From Brachionus manjavacas (taxonomy: Eukaryota; Rotifera; Eurotatoria; Ploima; Brachionidae), in NCBI GenBank assembly GCA_019054805.1, contig JAHQIY010000010.1, forward strand, positions 789,501-853,500: 64,000 bases of DNA, given 5' to 3'. Position 1 is the stretch's first letter. The number at the start of each line of letters is the position of its first letter. The notes beneath the pieces are model-generated. The model worked only from the letters and a program-made list of their open reading frames with translations. It was not told the DNA's origin and ran no database searches. This document shows positions 22,205 through 33,320 of the stretch, piece after piece. The position numbers and the translations under genes are program-made.

Positions 22205-22920
22205 CATTTCACTGGACCATCGACACATGCAGAACCCTCTATTGTGATTTTGTAAGTCCCCATCTAGAATACACTGCCGTCTGGTCCCCGTCTAGCAAGA
22301 AAGACCTGAAGCTCCTGGAAACCGTTCAGAGAAGAGCTCCCAAACTAGTTTCGAGAATAAGGACTTACGAGAACCGCATTTCCATTCTGAACCTGACATC
22401 ACTTCACGAGTGCCGGACACAAGATGACATGATGCAACAGTTCAAGCTCATAAACGACTTCAACGAAGTAAGCGGGGCGAGCCCTCAGGTTTATAGGAGC
22501 TCACAGAATAAGGGGGCACAAGAGAAGACTGTCCGGTCAGGCCTCAACCAAATGTACGCATAGGGCTAGTTTCTTTACGAACAGAAATGTCAATGAGTCG
22601 AATAATTTCCCTCATGAGGTCACATACTCCGACTCGTTCAATCAATTCAAGAATCGCCACGATGCCTTCATGACTGGCCACCAAGTTTTTACCACATCAT
22701 TTTTTTTATTATTCAATTAATTTTTACTATATATTTGTCCCAGTTTATTATAATATCTTCTTACATTGTATTTAATGTCTATTGACTCTAAAAACTTATA
22801 CGTTCCTCTTTCTAAGTATTTTTTTTCCTTGTTCAGCGCAATGTGTTACCATAGGCTACCTCCTAGTAATCCGCCTCCGCAAGCTTCCTTGACGTAGCTT
22901 TTTGAAATATTATTATTATT
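22205..22920 (+). mobile_element. LINE C-terminal relic with ATT tail (GC-richer family)
   Basis: Encodes VSPHLEYTAVWSPSSKKDLK, LLETVQRRAPKLVSRIRTYE and SLHECRTQDDMMQQFKLIND, the region following the reverse transcriptase in CR1/jockey-like elements; a later frame has FFTNRNVNESNNFP. It ends in an ATT microsatellite at about 22908-22920. Its base composition is clearly richer in G+C than the host DNA. Stop codons show decay. Confidence 0.8.
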
Positions 22921-23855
22921 ACGTATACGGAATTAACGATCATGACTCATGGCTTAGTTCATTCTTAATCGGTAGAAAACAACGAGTAATAATGGGTGAA
23001 ACCGTCTCAGATTGGGAAGATGTGTCGAGTGGAGTTCCGCAAGGGTCAGTCCTTGGTCCTATTCTATTTGTAATTTACATAAACGACTAACTCGAAGAAT
23101 TAAAGGAATTGAATCTATCGTACGCAGACGATTTGAAAATAATCGGATCTTTAAGTCCAGACTTAACCACACCACTTTCTGTACAAACCGAGTTAAACAA
23201 CCTGACTACTTGAACAGATCTATGGTCTACTGATCTAAATTTAGAAAAATGCATTGTAATGCACATTGGTAAAAAGAACCCTAATTTTCAATATCAAATG
23301 ATAAATCAAGCAAATGGTCTTTCTCATACTCTAAGCGAAACGATTGAAGAAAAAGATCTTGGTGTTTATATAACAAGTGATCTAAAGTGGAAAAAACAAT
23401 GCTCAGCAGCATCGGCAAAAGCAAATAGAGCACTAGGTATGATCAAGCACACTTTTAAAAACTGAAGAGTTTTTTCTCTTAGACTTCTCTATACAGCTCT
23501 AGTCCGTCCTCATTTAGAATATGCTGTAAGTGTCTGGAGCCCAACAGCAAAAGGTGACATATATATAATCGAAAAGGTGCAACGTAGAGCGACCAAGTTT
23601 CTAAGTTGTCTAAAAAATCTACCATATGAATCAAGGTTAAAGATCTTAAATTTGACAACTCTTGAAGAAAGACGTAAAAGAGGTGATCTAATCCAAATGT
23701 ACAAATTAGTCAAAGGTATGGAAAATATAATAATAGTTTAATAAACGGAATTAATTTTGCGAAAACAACAACAGGGCCAACTAGTAATCTGAGAAGACAT
23801 GACAAGAGGCTAGTAAGAGAACTAAACAAGAATGGCTTTATAATAATTCACCATA
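22921..23855 (+). mobile_element. LINE reverse transcriptase and C-terminal relic
   Basis: Starts inside the RT domain (SWLSSFLIGRKQRVIMG, SSGVPQGSVLGPILFVIYIN), then a frame change gives the catalytic YADD (LSYADDLKIIGSL). CIVMHIGKKNPNFQYQMIN and EEKDLGVYITSDLKW follow, then VRPHLEYAVSVWSP, VQRRATKFLSCLKNLPYES and LEERRKRGDLIQMYKLV. Several frameshifts and stops. It directly abuts the previous relic, so one probably inserted beside or into the other. Confidence 0.82.
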
Positions 23856-23859
23856 AGGA

Positions 23860-24540
23860 TCAGGGAGAAGAATCGGTGCATGGCTTCTCTCCCAATGGAG
23901 TCCTTCTATTTCTTGGGTATTTCTTAAACTTAAGCCTGTCAATGTGAATGACCAGGCTAATATACCACCAGTACTCTTTTCTGATAGTCATTTTCAGGAA
24001 GGTATTAATTAATGGACAAACCTTCCCAGCATACCCTAAGTAATAGTTGAGATACCCTCTAACTCTCATTAAGGCTCTTCCCTTGGGGTCGGAAACTAAA
24101 AGGGACTTCCCCATTGAATGGACGAAGGCAGAGGCATCGTTAGTACGGGTTATCCCTAGACCGTTCAACTCTCCTCCCAGGAAATTAATGTTTCTAACCG
24201 GATTCAGGACTGATTTATTAAAATACCCATCCCGCTTATTTAATTGATTATTGCCCTGAGCACCCTAGCAAGACCTGGAGCTTGTTATAATATGGGTATG
24301 CAATAATAAGTTTGCCCAAGTGTCCATAGGTATATTTAGTATACCTTCTAATAAACCTAAGGACACAATTAAAGAGTGATTGTTGGACGTAGGGGGCTAT
24401 ACACAGTCTGAAGGACATACTCGTATATTGATAAAACCTTCCCCCGTAACCAAATGTTGTTACGAATTTTGAGTTGGGGTGCAGGTTAATATATACTGGG
24501 CGAAACTATTAGCCCTTACTTAACCAGTCATAACATTGAT
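23860..24540 (-). pseudogene. Reverse transcriptase relic of uncertain retroelement class
   Basis: Minus strand, two frames. 24500-24260 reads TTFGYGGRFYQYTSMSFRLC, IAPYVQQSLFN and YGHLGKLIIAYP, the RT fingers/palm pattern of reverse transcriptases of LTR-element type (family: F..Y.GR.YQ.TRMPFGL..AP, then h-h-DD-h-h-h-A). The second frame, 24240-23860, has FLGGELNGLGI and MRVRGYLNYYLGYAGKVCPL, matching the FLG-x-x-h-x-x-x-G and thumb 'LRGFLGLxNYYR' blocks. The catalytic D-D is replaced by G-K, and there is a frame change near 24250. GC content is higher than in surrounding DNA. No gag, integrase or LTR was found nearby. Gypsy-like is the best guess. Confidence 0.55.
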
Positions 24541-24559
24541 CACCGTAGTTTTTAGAATA

Positions 24560-25190
24560 AAGCTGACAAAACTATACTATACTCTTTAGCTCACAACGAA
24601 TCTAGCCTACTTTTTGTCCCCATAAACATCATTGAACTTAAAGAAGCTATTGAAAAGATAAACGATACCTCGACAGCTGGCCTTGATATGATTCACAACC
24701 CTTCTCTAAAAAATATCCCTAACAGAGCCTTATTCGAAATTGTAAACCTTTTTAATTTAAGTCTCAAAAAAGGGATAGTCCCAAAGGCGCGGAAAATTGC
24801 TCACGTTTCTATGATCCCAAAAAAATCAGGTCTTGAAAGTGACCCTTTTAACTATCGCTCTATTAGCATTACTAGTTGTCTAGGCGAAGTTTTAGAACGG
24901 ATTATCTTCAACAGGGTATATAAGTTTATAGAGGGTAAGATGATTGTTTGTGAAGAACAATAAGGGTTCCGTAAACATAGAAATACGGCTGATAACTTTA
25001 TGTTTCTTAAACAAAAAGTTATCAAATCGTTTAACAGAAAAGATAATTAATGTGCAATCTTCCTAAACATTTCTAAAGCGTTTGATCGAGATTGGCACAA
25101 CGGTCTAATATATAAACTCATTAGGCTGAAGGTGCCATTTTTTAAGAGTACTATTGACGAACTCTTTCCACTTATTCAAAATATTTGATT
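24560..25190 (+). mobile_element. LINE reverse transcriptase N-terminal relic
   Basis: Reads TAGLDMIHNPSLKNIPN, FNLSLKKGIVPKARKIAHVS, SGLESDPFNYRSISITSCLG and EQ-stop-GFRKHRNTADNFMFLK, then SKAFDRDWHNGLIYKLIRL. These are RT blocks 1-4 of a jockey/I-type LINE, including the SKAFDRVWH catalytic block. It is truncated soon after. Stops at 24961 and about 25048 show decay. It is a different family from the three neighbours. Confidence 0.8.
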
Positions 25191-26375
25191 CGTTCTCCTT
25201 TACAAAACTTATTTTGGCAAAGTTTAGTTTTTTTTTCCTTTGTCAATTATTTGTAATTCTTTATTCTCTTGCTGAAGGGATCAGAACTCAATCATCTTTT
25301 TCAGTAAAAAAAAAAACAACATGTAATTGCTACCTAACTGTTTCTTCTTTTTTCCCTGAACAATAATCAATCAAACATTTAAAAATATGTATCTGTAACT
25401 CTCTATTTCAATAAAGGTAATTTTAATTTAATCTAATTTTATTTTGTTCATTTTTTTTTAATCTGAAGGAGCTCGATACAGAAAACAAAAAAATAAAATA
25501 AAACTTAAGTAATTTATCATTAAAATTTATTAAAAATAATGTTTTAAGATTCGGAATCTGACTCCTCATCAACTTCAATTATTCAACGATCAGTTGCCAA
25601 ACAATGTAGTCGAAACGGATAATGAAAGCGACGACATTGTTCCACCAAAAGAGGCGAAGCTAAAGTGTATGATTATAAAAAAAATAAAACAGTTTACAAG
25701 AGAGACTACATCGAATCAAATATTGAACATTGGCTGCAATAATCAATCAACAGAAAATCAAAACGGTCAAACTGAAAAACGAAAATGTGGAAGACCTAGA
25801 TTTTTTCAAGTATTTTTCCTATATTTACAAATATTTTTTCTACAACAAAAAATATAAGCCTTTAGAAATCTACTTTTGAATTATCAAACCTTCGTGATTT
25901 TGGATTTAGGGTTAGGATTTGGTTTTTAAATTTTTTTAAATAATTTATAAAGTAAAATATTTTAAATATTTTTTATTTTATTTTTATTGTATATTATGAA
26001 GCTAAATTTTATTCAGTAAAAAGTTTAAATAATATATTTTTGACTCTACGATATTTTAAACAAAAATAAAATCCAATAATAAAGGAAAATAGCTTACTTG
26101 TATTTTATTGCTTTTGTTTTAATTTAATTATTGATTTGTCAGATAGCATTAAAAAAAATGCGTTAATTTAACAGAATATTTGACCTTGATATTTATTTTA
26201 AAAATATTTTTTTTAACAAATTAATCAGATGCTAAAATTTTCTACTATTAATTATTTTGTGCATAATTGAAAAAATCCGTTTTTATCTAAATCTTAAAAA
26301 GTCACATGTTGTCAAAGTTTTAAACAAAAAACTAAATGCTCAATCGATAAAAATGCTGAAAATAATGGATTAAAC

Positions 26376-26402
26376 TAATGTGATAAATCATTTATCACAT
26401 TA
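26376..26402. repeat. 12-bp perfect hairpin, 3-nt loop
   Basis: TAATGTGATAAA, loop TCA, TTTATCACATTA. Confidence 0.85.
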
Positions 26403-26826
26403 AATCATTCAAGTTCCCAAATCAATCTTAATAAGAAGAAGTTAAGAACTTAATTAAGAATTATTAGAATTCGAAAATATTCAAGTTTAGTATTGAATTT
26501 TTGATAAACTTAAACCTTCTGTTTTACATTTTTTAGTAAATTTTATTTTAGGCAAATAGTCTAATAAATTTTTTAATATATAAATAAACATTCAAAATGT
26601 TTTGGCAATTATTTTTATTTTTAATCTTAAGTGTATCAAGTATTTTACCAAGTACACTTATGTGTTATTTTAAATGTTGCTGCTGTTAAAACTCAGTTAA
26701 TTAACTAATTGAGCTAATAATTAAATATAATTAAATTTATAAAGAGTTTCGGAGTTTCATACTCAGAAAAAAAATAATTAATTAAAATAGAAATTTTTGA
26801 CATTTTCTTCACATGCACGAAAAAGA

Positions 26827-26874
26827 GTTTGGTTCTTTGAATTTTTATTTTAATAAAAATTCAAAGAACCAAAC
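26827..26874. repeat. 48-bp near-perfect palindrome (23-bp arms)
   Basis: The arm at 26827-26849 begins GTTTGGTTCTTTGAA, and its exact reverse complement fills 26852-26874, separated by two T residues. It is in the spacer, far from any annotated gene. Confidence 0.9.
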
Positions 26875-27766
26875 AGACAAGGAAGAAAACTTAACCTTGA
26901 TTAAATTAAAATTTACATCTTATGAGATCGTCATGACAAATAATAAAAGGCTAAATTTACAAGCAATATAAAAGAAAAAGATGATGATCATAATGATGAA
27001 ATTTCAAAAATTCTTTATTTAAATAATTTAGATCGATTTTATTTCAACTTTTTAAATTTTAAACTTTTCATAATAAAATTTAATGAAAAAATAGGTGATC
27101 AATTTCTGGTCACATATTTCATCTTTAAAATAAATTTTCTTTTTTTTAAATAAATTGCTTATTTTCAAAATTTTTACATCTGTAATTTCTACATTTGTAC
27201 CCTTGGACCCTTCTATCCGATCTTCTCTAAAGACGTATTAAAGAAGCTATTTATGCTCCTTGTTAACTTAAATTCTGGTAGTTAAGTTTATCAACTTACC
27301 AGTGATATCGACAAAGGTGTCGCTATATCACAGCATAAGGAATCTTATTAAAACTAATAATTAATAATAGATCGGAAAAGAATGGACATTTAGAAAAGAA
27401 GCTTTGAAATTAGATTTCGAAATCGGAAATTTCAAGATATTATTAATAATCATATTATTCAATTATTTGGGAAATGTTATTGAAAAATATTTTCAAGTAT
27501 TTTAAAATAAAATTTTTGGTTTTTAGATTTTTTTCAGTCAAAAATGTTAAATAAAATCAAGATATTTTTGGAATCGATTGTTTTAACTAAATTAATGAGC
27601 TTTCAAAAACTTTCTTAAAACTTGTCACTTTTGAACTAAAAATAAAAATAAATTCTTTTATTTAAAAAATTATGATAGCATAATATTCACAAAAAAAATA
27701 ATTTTTTTAGAGCAGTCGAATTAAGATATTATACATAACAAAATAAATTTTGTAGAAATTTGAATT

Positions 27767-28990
27767 CTATTTTTTAACCGTGAGTGATATAATCGGATGC
27801 GAACTTGAATACTGAACATTGCTGTTCAAGCATTCTGCAACATTTTTATCAATCACGTTGTATGGTATCAAATGTTCCGATGCCTCAAAATTACTTCTTT
27901 CGTTCAGTTGTTTTTCCTGCTTTTTCCTCAGTCTTTGGAAGTATTTTTCTTTCAGCAAAGCCTCCTTTTCACACAAAAAACACTTGCACTCTTCGTTATA
28001 CGAGTCGCATTGCTCCTCGATCATCTGAGGAGTTGACGGTGGTGCCTTGTCTGAAAAAACAATCCTTATAGGCTCGTGCACATTCATTTGGCTCTGGTCA
28101 AAGTAAAAATAATCCGCATATTTGTTCTCGTTTTCGCGAGTGCTTAGCGACGACTTAGTCATGGGGCTTTCGTTTATTTTTCTCTTTTCGCCATCTAAAT
28201 TAACGCAGGTGCTTACTGGTGACGGTTTGATGTGAGTTATGCTCAAAACAAGTTCGTTAATGTCATGTTTTTCATTTAAACTGGACTGAAACAAAGGTGG
28301 TGTCTTTATTTTTGGCTTATGCGGCAATTTTTGCTTCGGTCCATTTTCACTAGGTGTAAACCCGTCCAAATTAAGCAATTTTCGGATTTTCTTGATTGAA
28401 TTTTGGTTCAGAGGCATCATTTTGCGACCACAATCTTTAAGTTCGCTAAGAATCTCTTTGTTTGTGTTTATAATTGAATAGTTGGCATTAAAAGGTAAAC
28501 TTGGTAGATAGGAGCTTATATCTGGCAATTTTTGATGATGTTGATCCAAGGAAGAATTTGGCGCAGTGGGGTAATTTTGCCTGGATTCACTAAGTGCCCT
28601 GCCGTCGACTGTGGAGTCGAAATTGATGTTTTGTCGGCTGTTTAGGGTCCGGGTCCGGCTCAGGTTGGTTTTTCTGAGAACGTTCAATTTGGTGGGACTT
28701 TGAGGTGACTTGGGCAAGTCGGGTTTATGTCCTATGCCAGTTGCAGTAAGCAAATTTATTGTAGCTAGCTTTTCTGAGTCGGGTTTTTTTACTGGCTCAA
28801 TTGTTTTCTTGAAGCTCCGATGAAGCTTTATCCTGCTTTTTAGAAGTGGTCGCGAGTTAAACTCACTGGGTCTAAGATGAAAATTGGTGCTCAACATTTC
28901 TGGGTTGGATTTTAAAAAAACTAAATTAAAAAACTTGGAATTAAGCTCTACTTGGGATTTGGATTCGGTTATTTGCTGACTAAAGCTCAT
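27767..28990 (-). CDS. Orphan intronless gene, 407 aa, largely disordered
   Basis: ATG at 28990 (MSFSQQITESKSQVELNSKF) to a stop at 27767, one unbroken exon in a window where most long frames are broken; base composition is richer in G+C than its flanks. The protein is Ser/Lys/Asn/Pro-rich and probably unstructured. Visible elements are a basic N-terminal third (RPLLKSRIKLHRSFKK, TLNSRQNINF), a Cys cluster ECKCFLCEKEALLKEKY that could hold a metal, and an adjacent charged helix (FQRLRKKQEKQLNERSNFEA). I recognise no family. A T-rich AG lies 28 nt before the ATG. An AATAAA occurs about 100 nt downstream of the stop on the minus strand. Confidence 0.75.
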   Translation of the reverse strand: MSFSQQITESKSQVELNSKFFNLVFLKSNPEMLSTNFHLRPSEFNSRPLLKSRIKLHRSFKKTIEPVKKPDSEKLATINLLTATGIGHKPDLPKSPQSPTKLNVLRKTNLSRTRTLNSRQNINFDSTVDGRALSESRQNYPTAPNSSLDQHHQKLPDISSYLPSLPFNANYSIINTNKEILSELKDCGRKMMPLNQNSIKKIRKLLNLDGFTPSENGPKQKLPHKPKIKTPPLFQSSLNEKHDINELVLSITHIKPSPVSTCVNLDGEKRKINESPMTKSSLSTRENENKYADYFYFDQSQMNVHEPIRIVFSDKAPPSTPQMIEEQCDSYNEECKCFLCEKEALLKEKYFQRLRKKQEKQLNERSNFEASEHLIPYNVIDKNVAECLNSNVQYSSSHPIISLTVKK

Positions 28991-31394
28991 GTTTATTTGC
29001 TTTGGGGTGATGTATGTTACTAAATAGAGCGACTTAAAAAGCTTAGGTATGGAACAAGTGTGGAAATTTATTTAATAAATACAGAAAAGAAAATAAATTT
29101 AGAAAACAAGTTGGCAAATTATATTAAAAAAAAAGTAAAAGCTGTAAATTGATTTCGGCTCTAGGCAATAAGTGAACCAATTATGCGATTTGACAGATAA
29201 CTATCGGATGTTCGATCGCTAAGAGGAATGAGCTCTAGCTTGGTGAAAAAATTTCTTGCTTTAAATATAAGTGTTATTTTTAAACACTTTAAACAAAAAA
29301 ATAAAAAATTTCATAATTTGTTTCTACAGCTTTTATTAGTTTTGCTAAATAAAATTTTAAAATTCTAAATCGCTTAATTCAATTTTATTTATTTAAAATG
29401 TAATATTTACATTTATTTGTTTATAATGAAAAGTGTTTTTTTTTCTAAAATTATGCTTTGAATAAACACTTGTTATTAACTAAGGAAAAAGCAGATACGG
29501 ACTAAGTATCAGCCAGTGACGAAGTGGCCATGGTGCTTTTAGAATTCGAGGGCTCTATTCAGCTAGAATTTTTAATTTTTTTATTGTCATTGAAGGGTAA
29601 ATAAACCTGTAATTAACTAAAATCTAAAACTCAAAATTCGATAAATTTTTTTTTTTTTTGCTTATTATTTTCAAAAAATTTTTTAAATAAGGGGAAAAAA
29701 TTAGGAGAATTGAGAAGTTGAAATTGTAATTTATTAAAATTAAACAAAATCGGTTCTTTTATTAAATAATAAAAAAATTGATATTTATGATAATTAATTA
29801 ATATGCACACATTCAAACTAATATTTTTCTCAAAATCTGAAAATTTTTTACTGGCAGAATTTTAAAGTTTTTCTGTTTAAGGAAAATATCTTAAATTATT
29901 CGATTAAAAATCGAAGTATGAATTTTCTCAGAATATTTAGATAAAAATTTTAGCAACTGAATTTCTTATCTATTTAAAAATAAGAACAATGAATCGTGAG
30001 ACAAACTCTAAATTTTTTTTTGGTAAATTATTTAAAATAAAAAATTTTGTAAACAAAACTAAAAATAAAGTTAAAAGAAAAAGTTACTAATCATTACTGA
30101 TCTTCAAATTTAAATTTTTTTTTCTAATTAAACAAAGTTTAATTTAATTAAGCTCAAATTTATAAATTTATCTATTAAAATATAAATCTAATGTTTTTTA
30201 TCACCCTTAAAAAAAAATAAAAAAATTTCTCAATTAATTCTAGAATTGAATGCCCGGTCAAAATACTAAAATTATTATTTCATTTATTTCTTCAAAACTA
30301 CGAAAAAAATTGGTTGAAAATAAATAAAAATTATAAAATTTGGATGGTTTTAATTTTAAGAAAAAGAACTCCGTGACGGGGAATTTGACTCCCGCGTGAC
30401 TGTCGCCACTAAACTATTACTGATTAATTGACTTTTTGTGTTGAACAAATTAGATAAAAATTGCTTGTTTTTGAATAAAATTTTTAAATAAAATTTATTT
30501 TTGATAAAATCTCCCTTTTATTTTACAAAATTTTTCTTAACTTTTTCTTAAATAAAAAGTTAAAATTACTGAATCTAGTTATTCACTTCCATGGGTTGTT
30601 AAATCGAATAATAATACAAAATTCAAAGTGGATTTGATAATGTGAGCTGGATTTTTTTTCAAAATGAAAAGTCATAAGAATAATAAGAAAAGAAAAGCAA
30701 CGAAGAATGTATCGATGCACCATTTGTTTATATGATATAAATATGATGTCAAAGGAATCAATTCCCATCTAAGGGTTTAAGAGAGAGAAAATTGGATTCA
30801 TTCGAAGCCAAAATGGACAAATGGCTACTCAATATTTAAAGAAAGCTTATAAAGAACATATCACTAATTCGTTTGTTTTCACTTCAGTAATAATAGCAAT
30901 TATTATTAAATATTACAAATTTCTTTAAATACTCTACAAAATATTAAATAATTAAGTTTAATTTTTGCAAATTAATAGTAAACACGGAAATCTGTATGAG
31001 TTTAAAAATACCTTTTTAAAAAAGTACGCTTAATTTGTTCTTTTTAAGGTAATTTGAAAGGATTTATTAAATACTTATAACAAAAAAGTAAAATTACTAT
31101 TTATTATTTAATATTTTTTTCTGAGTTTGAGTTAGTATTTTTTGGGTAATTTTTCGTCATGATACATAGCGTGAGTGTTTTTTTTTTTAAATAAAATAAT
31201 AATATTATAAAGAGAAAGCCTTTGGTTTGTTTTTCAAAGGTGCAATTTATTTGATTTTACCTTCATTAATTTGACTCCAATTACTCAAATTTTGTCATAA
31301 TTTCAATATTGTCAAAATTTAACGAAGCTTGATTCATTAAAATTGAAAAATAGAAGAGTTAAGCTATGTTTCTCTTTTTAAAAAACCAAAATTA
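28991..31394. other. AT-rich spacer
   Basis: No gene recognised except the tRNA-like relic at 30361-30420. Confidence 0.4.
30361..30420 (-). pseudogene. tRNA-Asp(GTC)-like relic
   Basis: The minus strand reads TAGTTTAGTGGC, then AGTCACGCGGGAG, then TCAAATTCCCCGTCACGGAG, followed by a T run. These correspond to the D-arm box, the anticodon arm with GTC, and the T-loop/acceptor end of metazoan tRNA-Asp. About eight bases before the T loop and the 5' acceptor strand are missing, so it cannot fold as a tRNA. It may be a pseudogene or a SINE head. Confidence 0.5.
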
Positions 31395-31770
31395 TTTATT
31401 TTTTGGTAAATTAGCCTCCAATAAGGAGAAGTAAATATTAAAAAATTACTAAGAAAAAAAGAAAAATAAATAATTAAATAAAAATAATTGTTAATTAGAC
31501 AAAAGACCGATTTTGAAAGTTTGAAGGCAAGAGAACTTGGACCAAAATTCATGAATTTATTTTATTTCGAATTAGCTCATCCTTGAATTTTAAATTGCCA
31601 AGACATAACCAAATTGAATCAGATATACCACCAGTACAAATTAGATTATTCCTATGATTTTCTTTAAGTTGGTTTATATTTACTGAGGGTTCAATTTTAA
31701 AGTTCTTAGAAATAAGTAACAAGTCGGAGGAAAAAGATTTATTAGAAAGAGAGTCATTTAGCATAGATTT
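31395..31770 (-). mobile_element. LINE 3' tail, copy A
   Basis: A minus-strand C-terminal coding relic (NNLICTGGISDSIWLCLGN, stop at 31549) is followed by a 3' region containing ACTTCTCCTTATTGGAGG, a short hairpin shared with the copy ending near 32340 (ACTTCTCCACAATGGAGG). The repeated tail indicates the same LINE family. Confidence 0.6.
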
Positions 31771-32339
31771 TATTTGCCGAGCTAATTAAACAAATGTGAT
31801 TGCATATAAAAAATCGTTAGACTAGACAAATTATAAGAAGAAATCAATCTTATTTTTATTAATTGATTAGTTTTATTAATAAAATAAATTTAACATCCTT
31901 CTTTAGCTTTCAAATTTAAATAATTGCACATAATAATCTTGATTTGAAATTTTAGTGTAATCGATAAACGCCTTTAACAGGCCACCGGTAACGATAAACC
32001 TTTGGTGGTGTTTCAGTCATACTCAGTAGTGATTCTGGACAACTTCTACCTGTTTTAGGCTCTCCATTATCCACAAATCTCAAAGCCAAACAATTTCAAA
32101 AGCTGTTACTTACTTTTGTTTCTTTATCTCGCCTTAAAAAGTTTTCTGATTTTTTGATTCAACCTATGCCAATGGAGAGAATCCAAAAATTTTCCCTGTC
32201 ATCAATGCTTCAACCAAGACTGGAAGAGGAGAAAGGAATCAAAGAAATAATAAAAACAGTTCAATCTTTTACTTAACAAATTTATTTTATACCCAATTAA
32301 ATAATTTTTTCTCTTAGTCAAAGACAATTTTTTTTGATG

Positions 32340-33115
32340 ATTTTTATCCAAATTAACCTCCATTGTGGAGAAGTAAAAATTAAACTTTACAAAAATAAGA
32401 AATCAAAATAGAAATATGAAAAATTTAAGAATAGAATTAAAATAAAGCATAAAAAGACCAAAAAAAAATATATTTAAAATATTTTTTCCAAAAATTGTTA
32501 AATTAAGAACTGTGGACCAAAAGAAAATAAATCAAAACTTTAACTAGAAAGATCCGATAAAATTTCTAAAGAGAGTCTTAAAGTGCTATGACTTTAGATT
32601 GTTTAGAAATAATCAAATGGAGTCAATAAGCTGTCATAAGATTCTTTGTTAATTTTCAAGATCTTATGAATATTAAGCTATAGTTCAAACCTTACATGGT
32701 TCGTATAAGGTTGCTCTGGGAAGTGTTTAAGAATTTTAAAGTTTTGACTTTTAGAGTTGAACTACCTAGCCCATAGGTAAACTTAGATAGGCAATATATC
32801 TTGTAGATAAGTCTTGTTCCATTCCTAGGTAAGAAAAAGAAAAAAATTTTTTTGGACTTTTTAAATTTTTCAGTAGCTGTAATATCAAAGTTGAGATTAG
32901 AATTGAATTTAACTCCAAGGTATTCTAGATTATCTACCTTATTAAACTTTAGATTACTGATGAAAAACTCTGTTTTGAAGAGTTGAGGGCCGAATTCAAC
33001 TATGTTGGATTTAAGGGGATTAAACTTGAGTCTCCATTTTGACCCAAAGTCTGAACAAATATTTAGTAAAGACTGTAAATGAGAGTTAACTCGACTTATT
33101 AGAAGAAAAATATTT
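32340..33115 (-). mobile_element. LINE thumb and 3' tail, copy B
   Basis: Minus strand: SLLNICSDFGSKWRLKFNP, KSNIVEFGPQLF and VDNLEYLGVKFNSNLNFD are the block after the YxDD motif of a non-LTR reverse transcriptase; RLIYKIYCLSKFTYGLGSS follows. Stops accumulate towards the 3' end, which carries the ACTTCTCC..GGAGG hairpin tail. Confidence 0.75.
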
Positions 33116-33124
33116 TTTAAAATA

Positions 33125-33320
33125 AATTTAAAAAAAAGCTAGCTTGCATATATAAAGCTCTGCTTCACCTATCTTGTTTTGTGATGAGAGATAATTATAT
33201 TTAATTGTATCAATGAAAGTTAGTTTTTTAAATAGATAAAGTTCATCAAATTTAATAATTTTCAGTACTTTTGATACTCCTGATATGTGACAGAGGGGTT
33301 GTAAACCAAACATTTGTCTA
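33125..33320 (-). mobile_element. LINE C-terminal fragment, copy C
   Basis: Minus-strand PLCHISGVSKVLKIIKFDEL and YLFKKLTFIDTIKYN resemble the C-terminal helical region of the same LINE group. It is upstream of copy B and out of order with it, so it is a separate truncated copy. Confidence 0.5.

Larger units (their letters stand above)
25191..27766. other. AT-rich spacer with palindromes
   Basis: An open stretch at 25594-25857 encodes a polar peptide with an AT-hook-like KRKCGRPRF but has no recognised domain; it may be an exon or chance. A short reading frame at about 26598 has a signal-like start and Cys-rich end (about 30 codons). Two perfect palindromes are listed separately. Confidence 0.35.

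Noticed and set aside
26598-26690. Short ORF with signal-like N-terminus and CCCC end
   Set aside because: About 30 codons, no neighbours or splice sites; hydrophobic frames are common by chance here.
27300-27350. Hairpin with TATCACAGC on the 3' arm, like the miR-2 family seed
   Set aside because: The stem pairs only about 5 plus 7 bases and opens where a 22-nt duplex would be needed; the 3' part of the word does not match miR-2.
31960-32280. Possible coding segment (YANGENPKIFPVINASTKTG region)
   Set aside because: Frames are interrupted on both strands and no family motif is seen.
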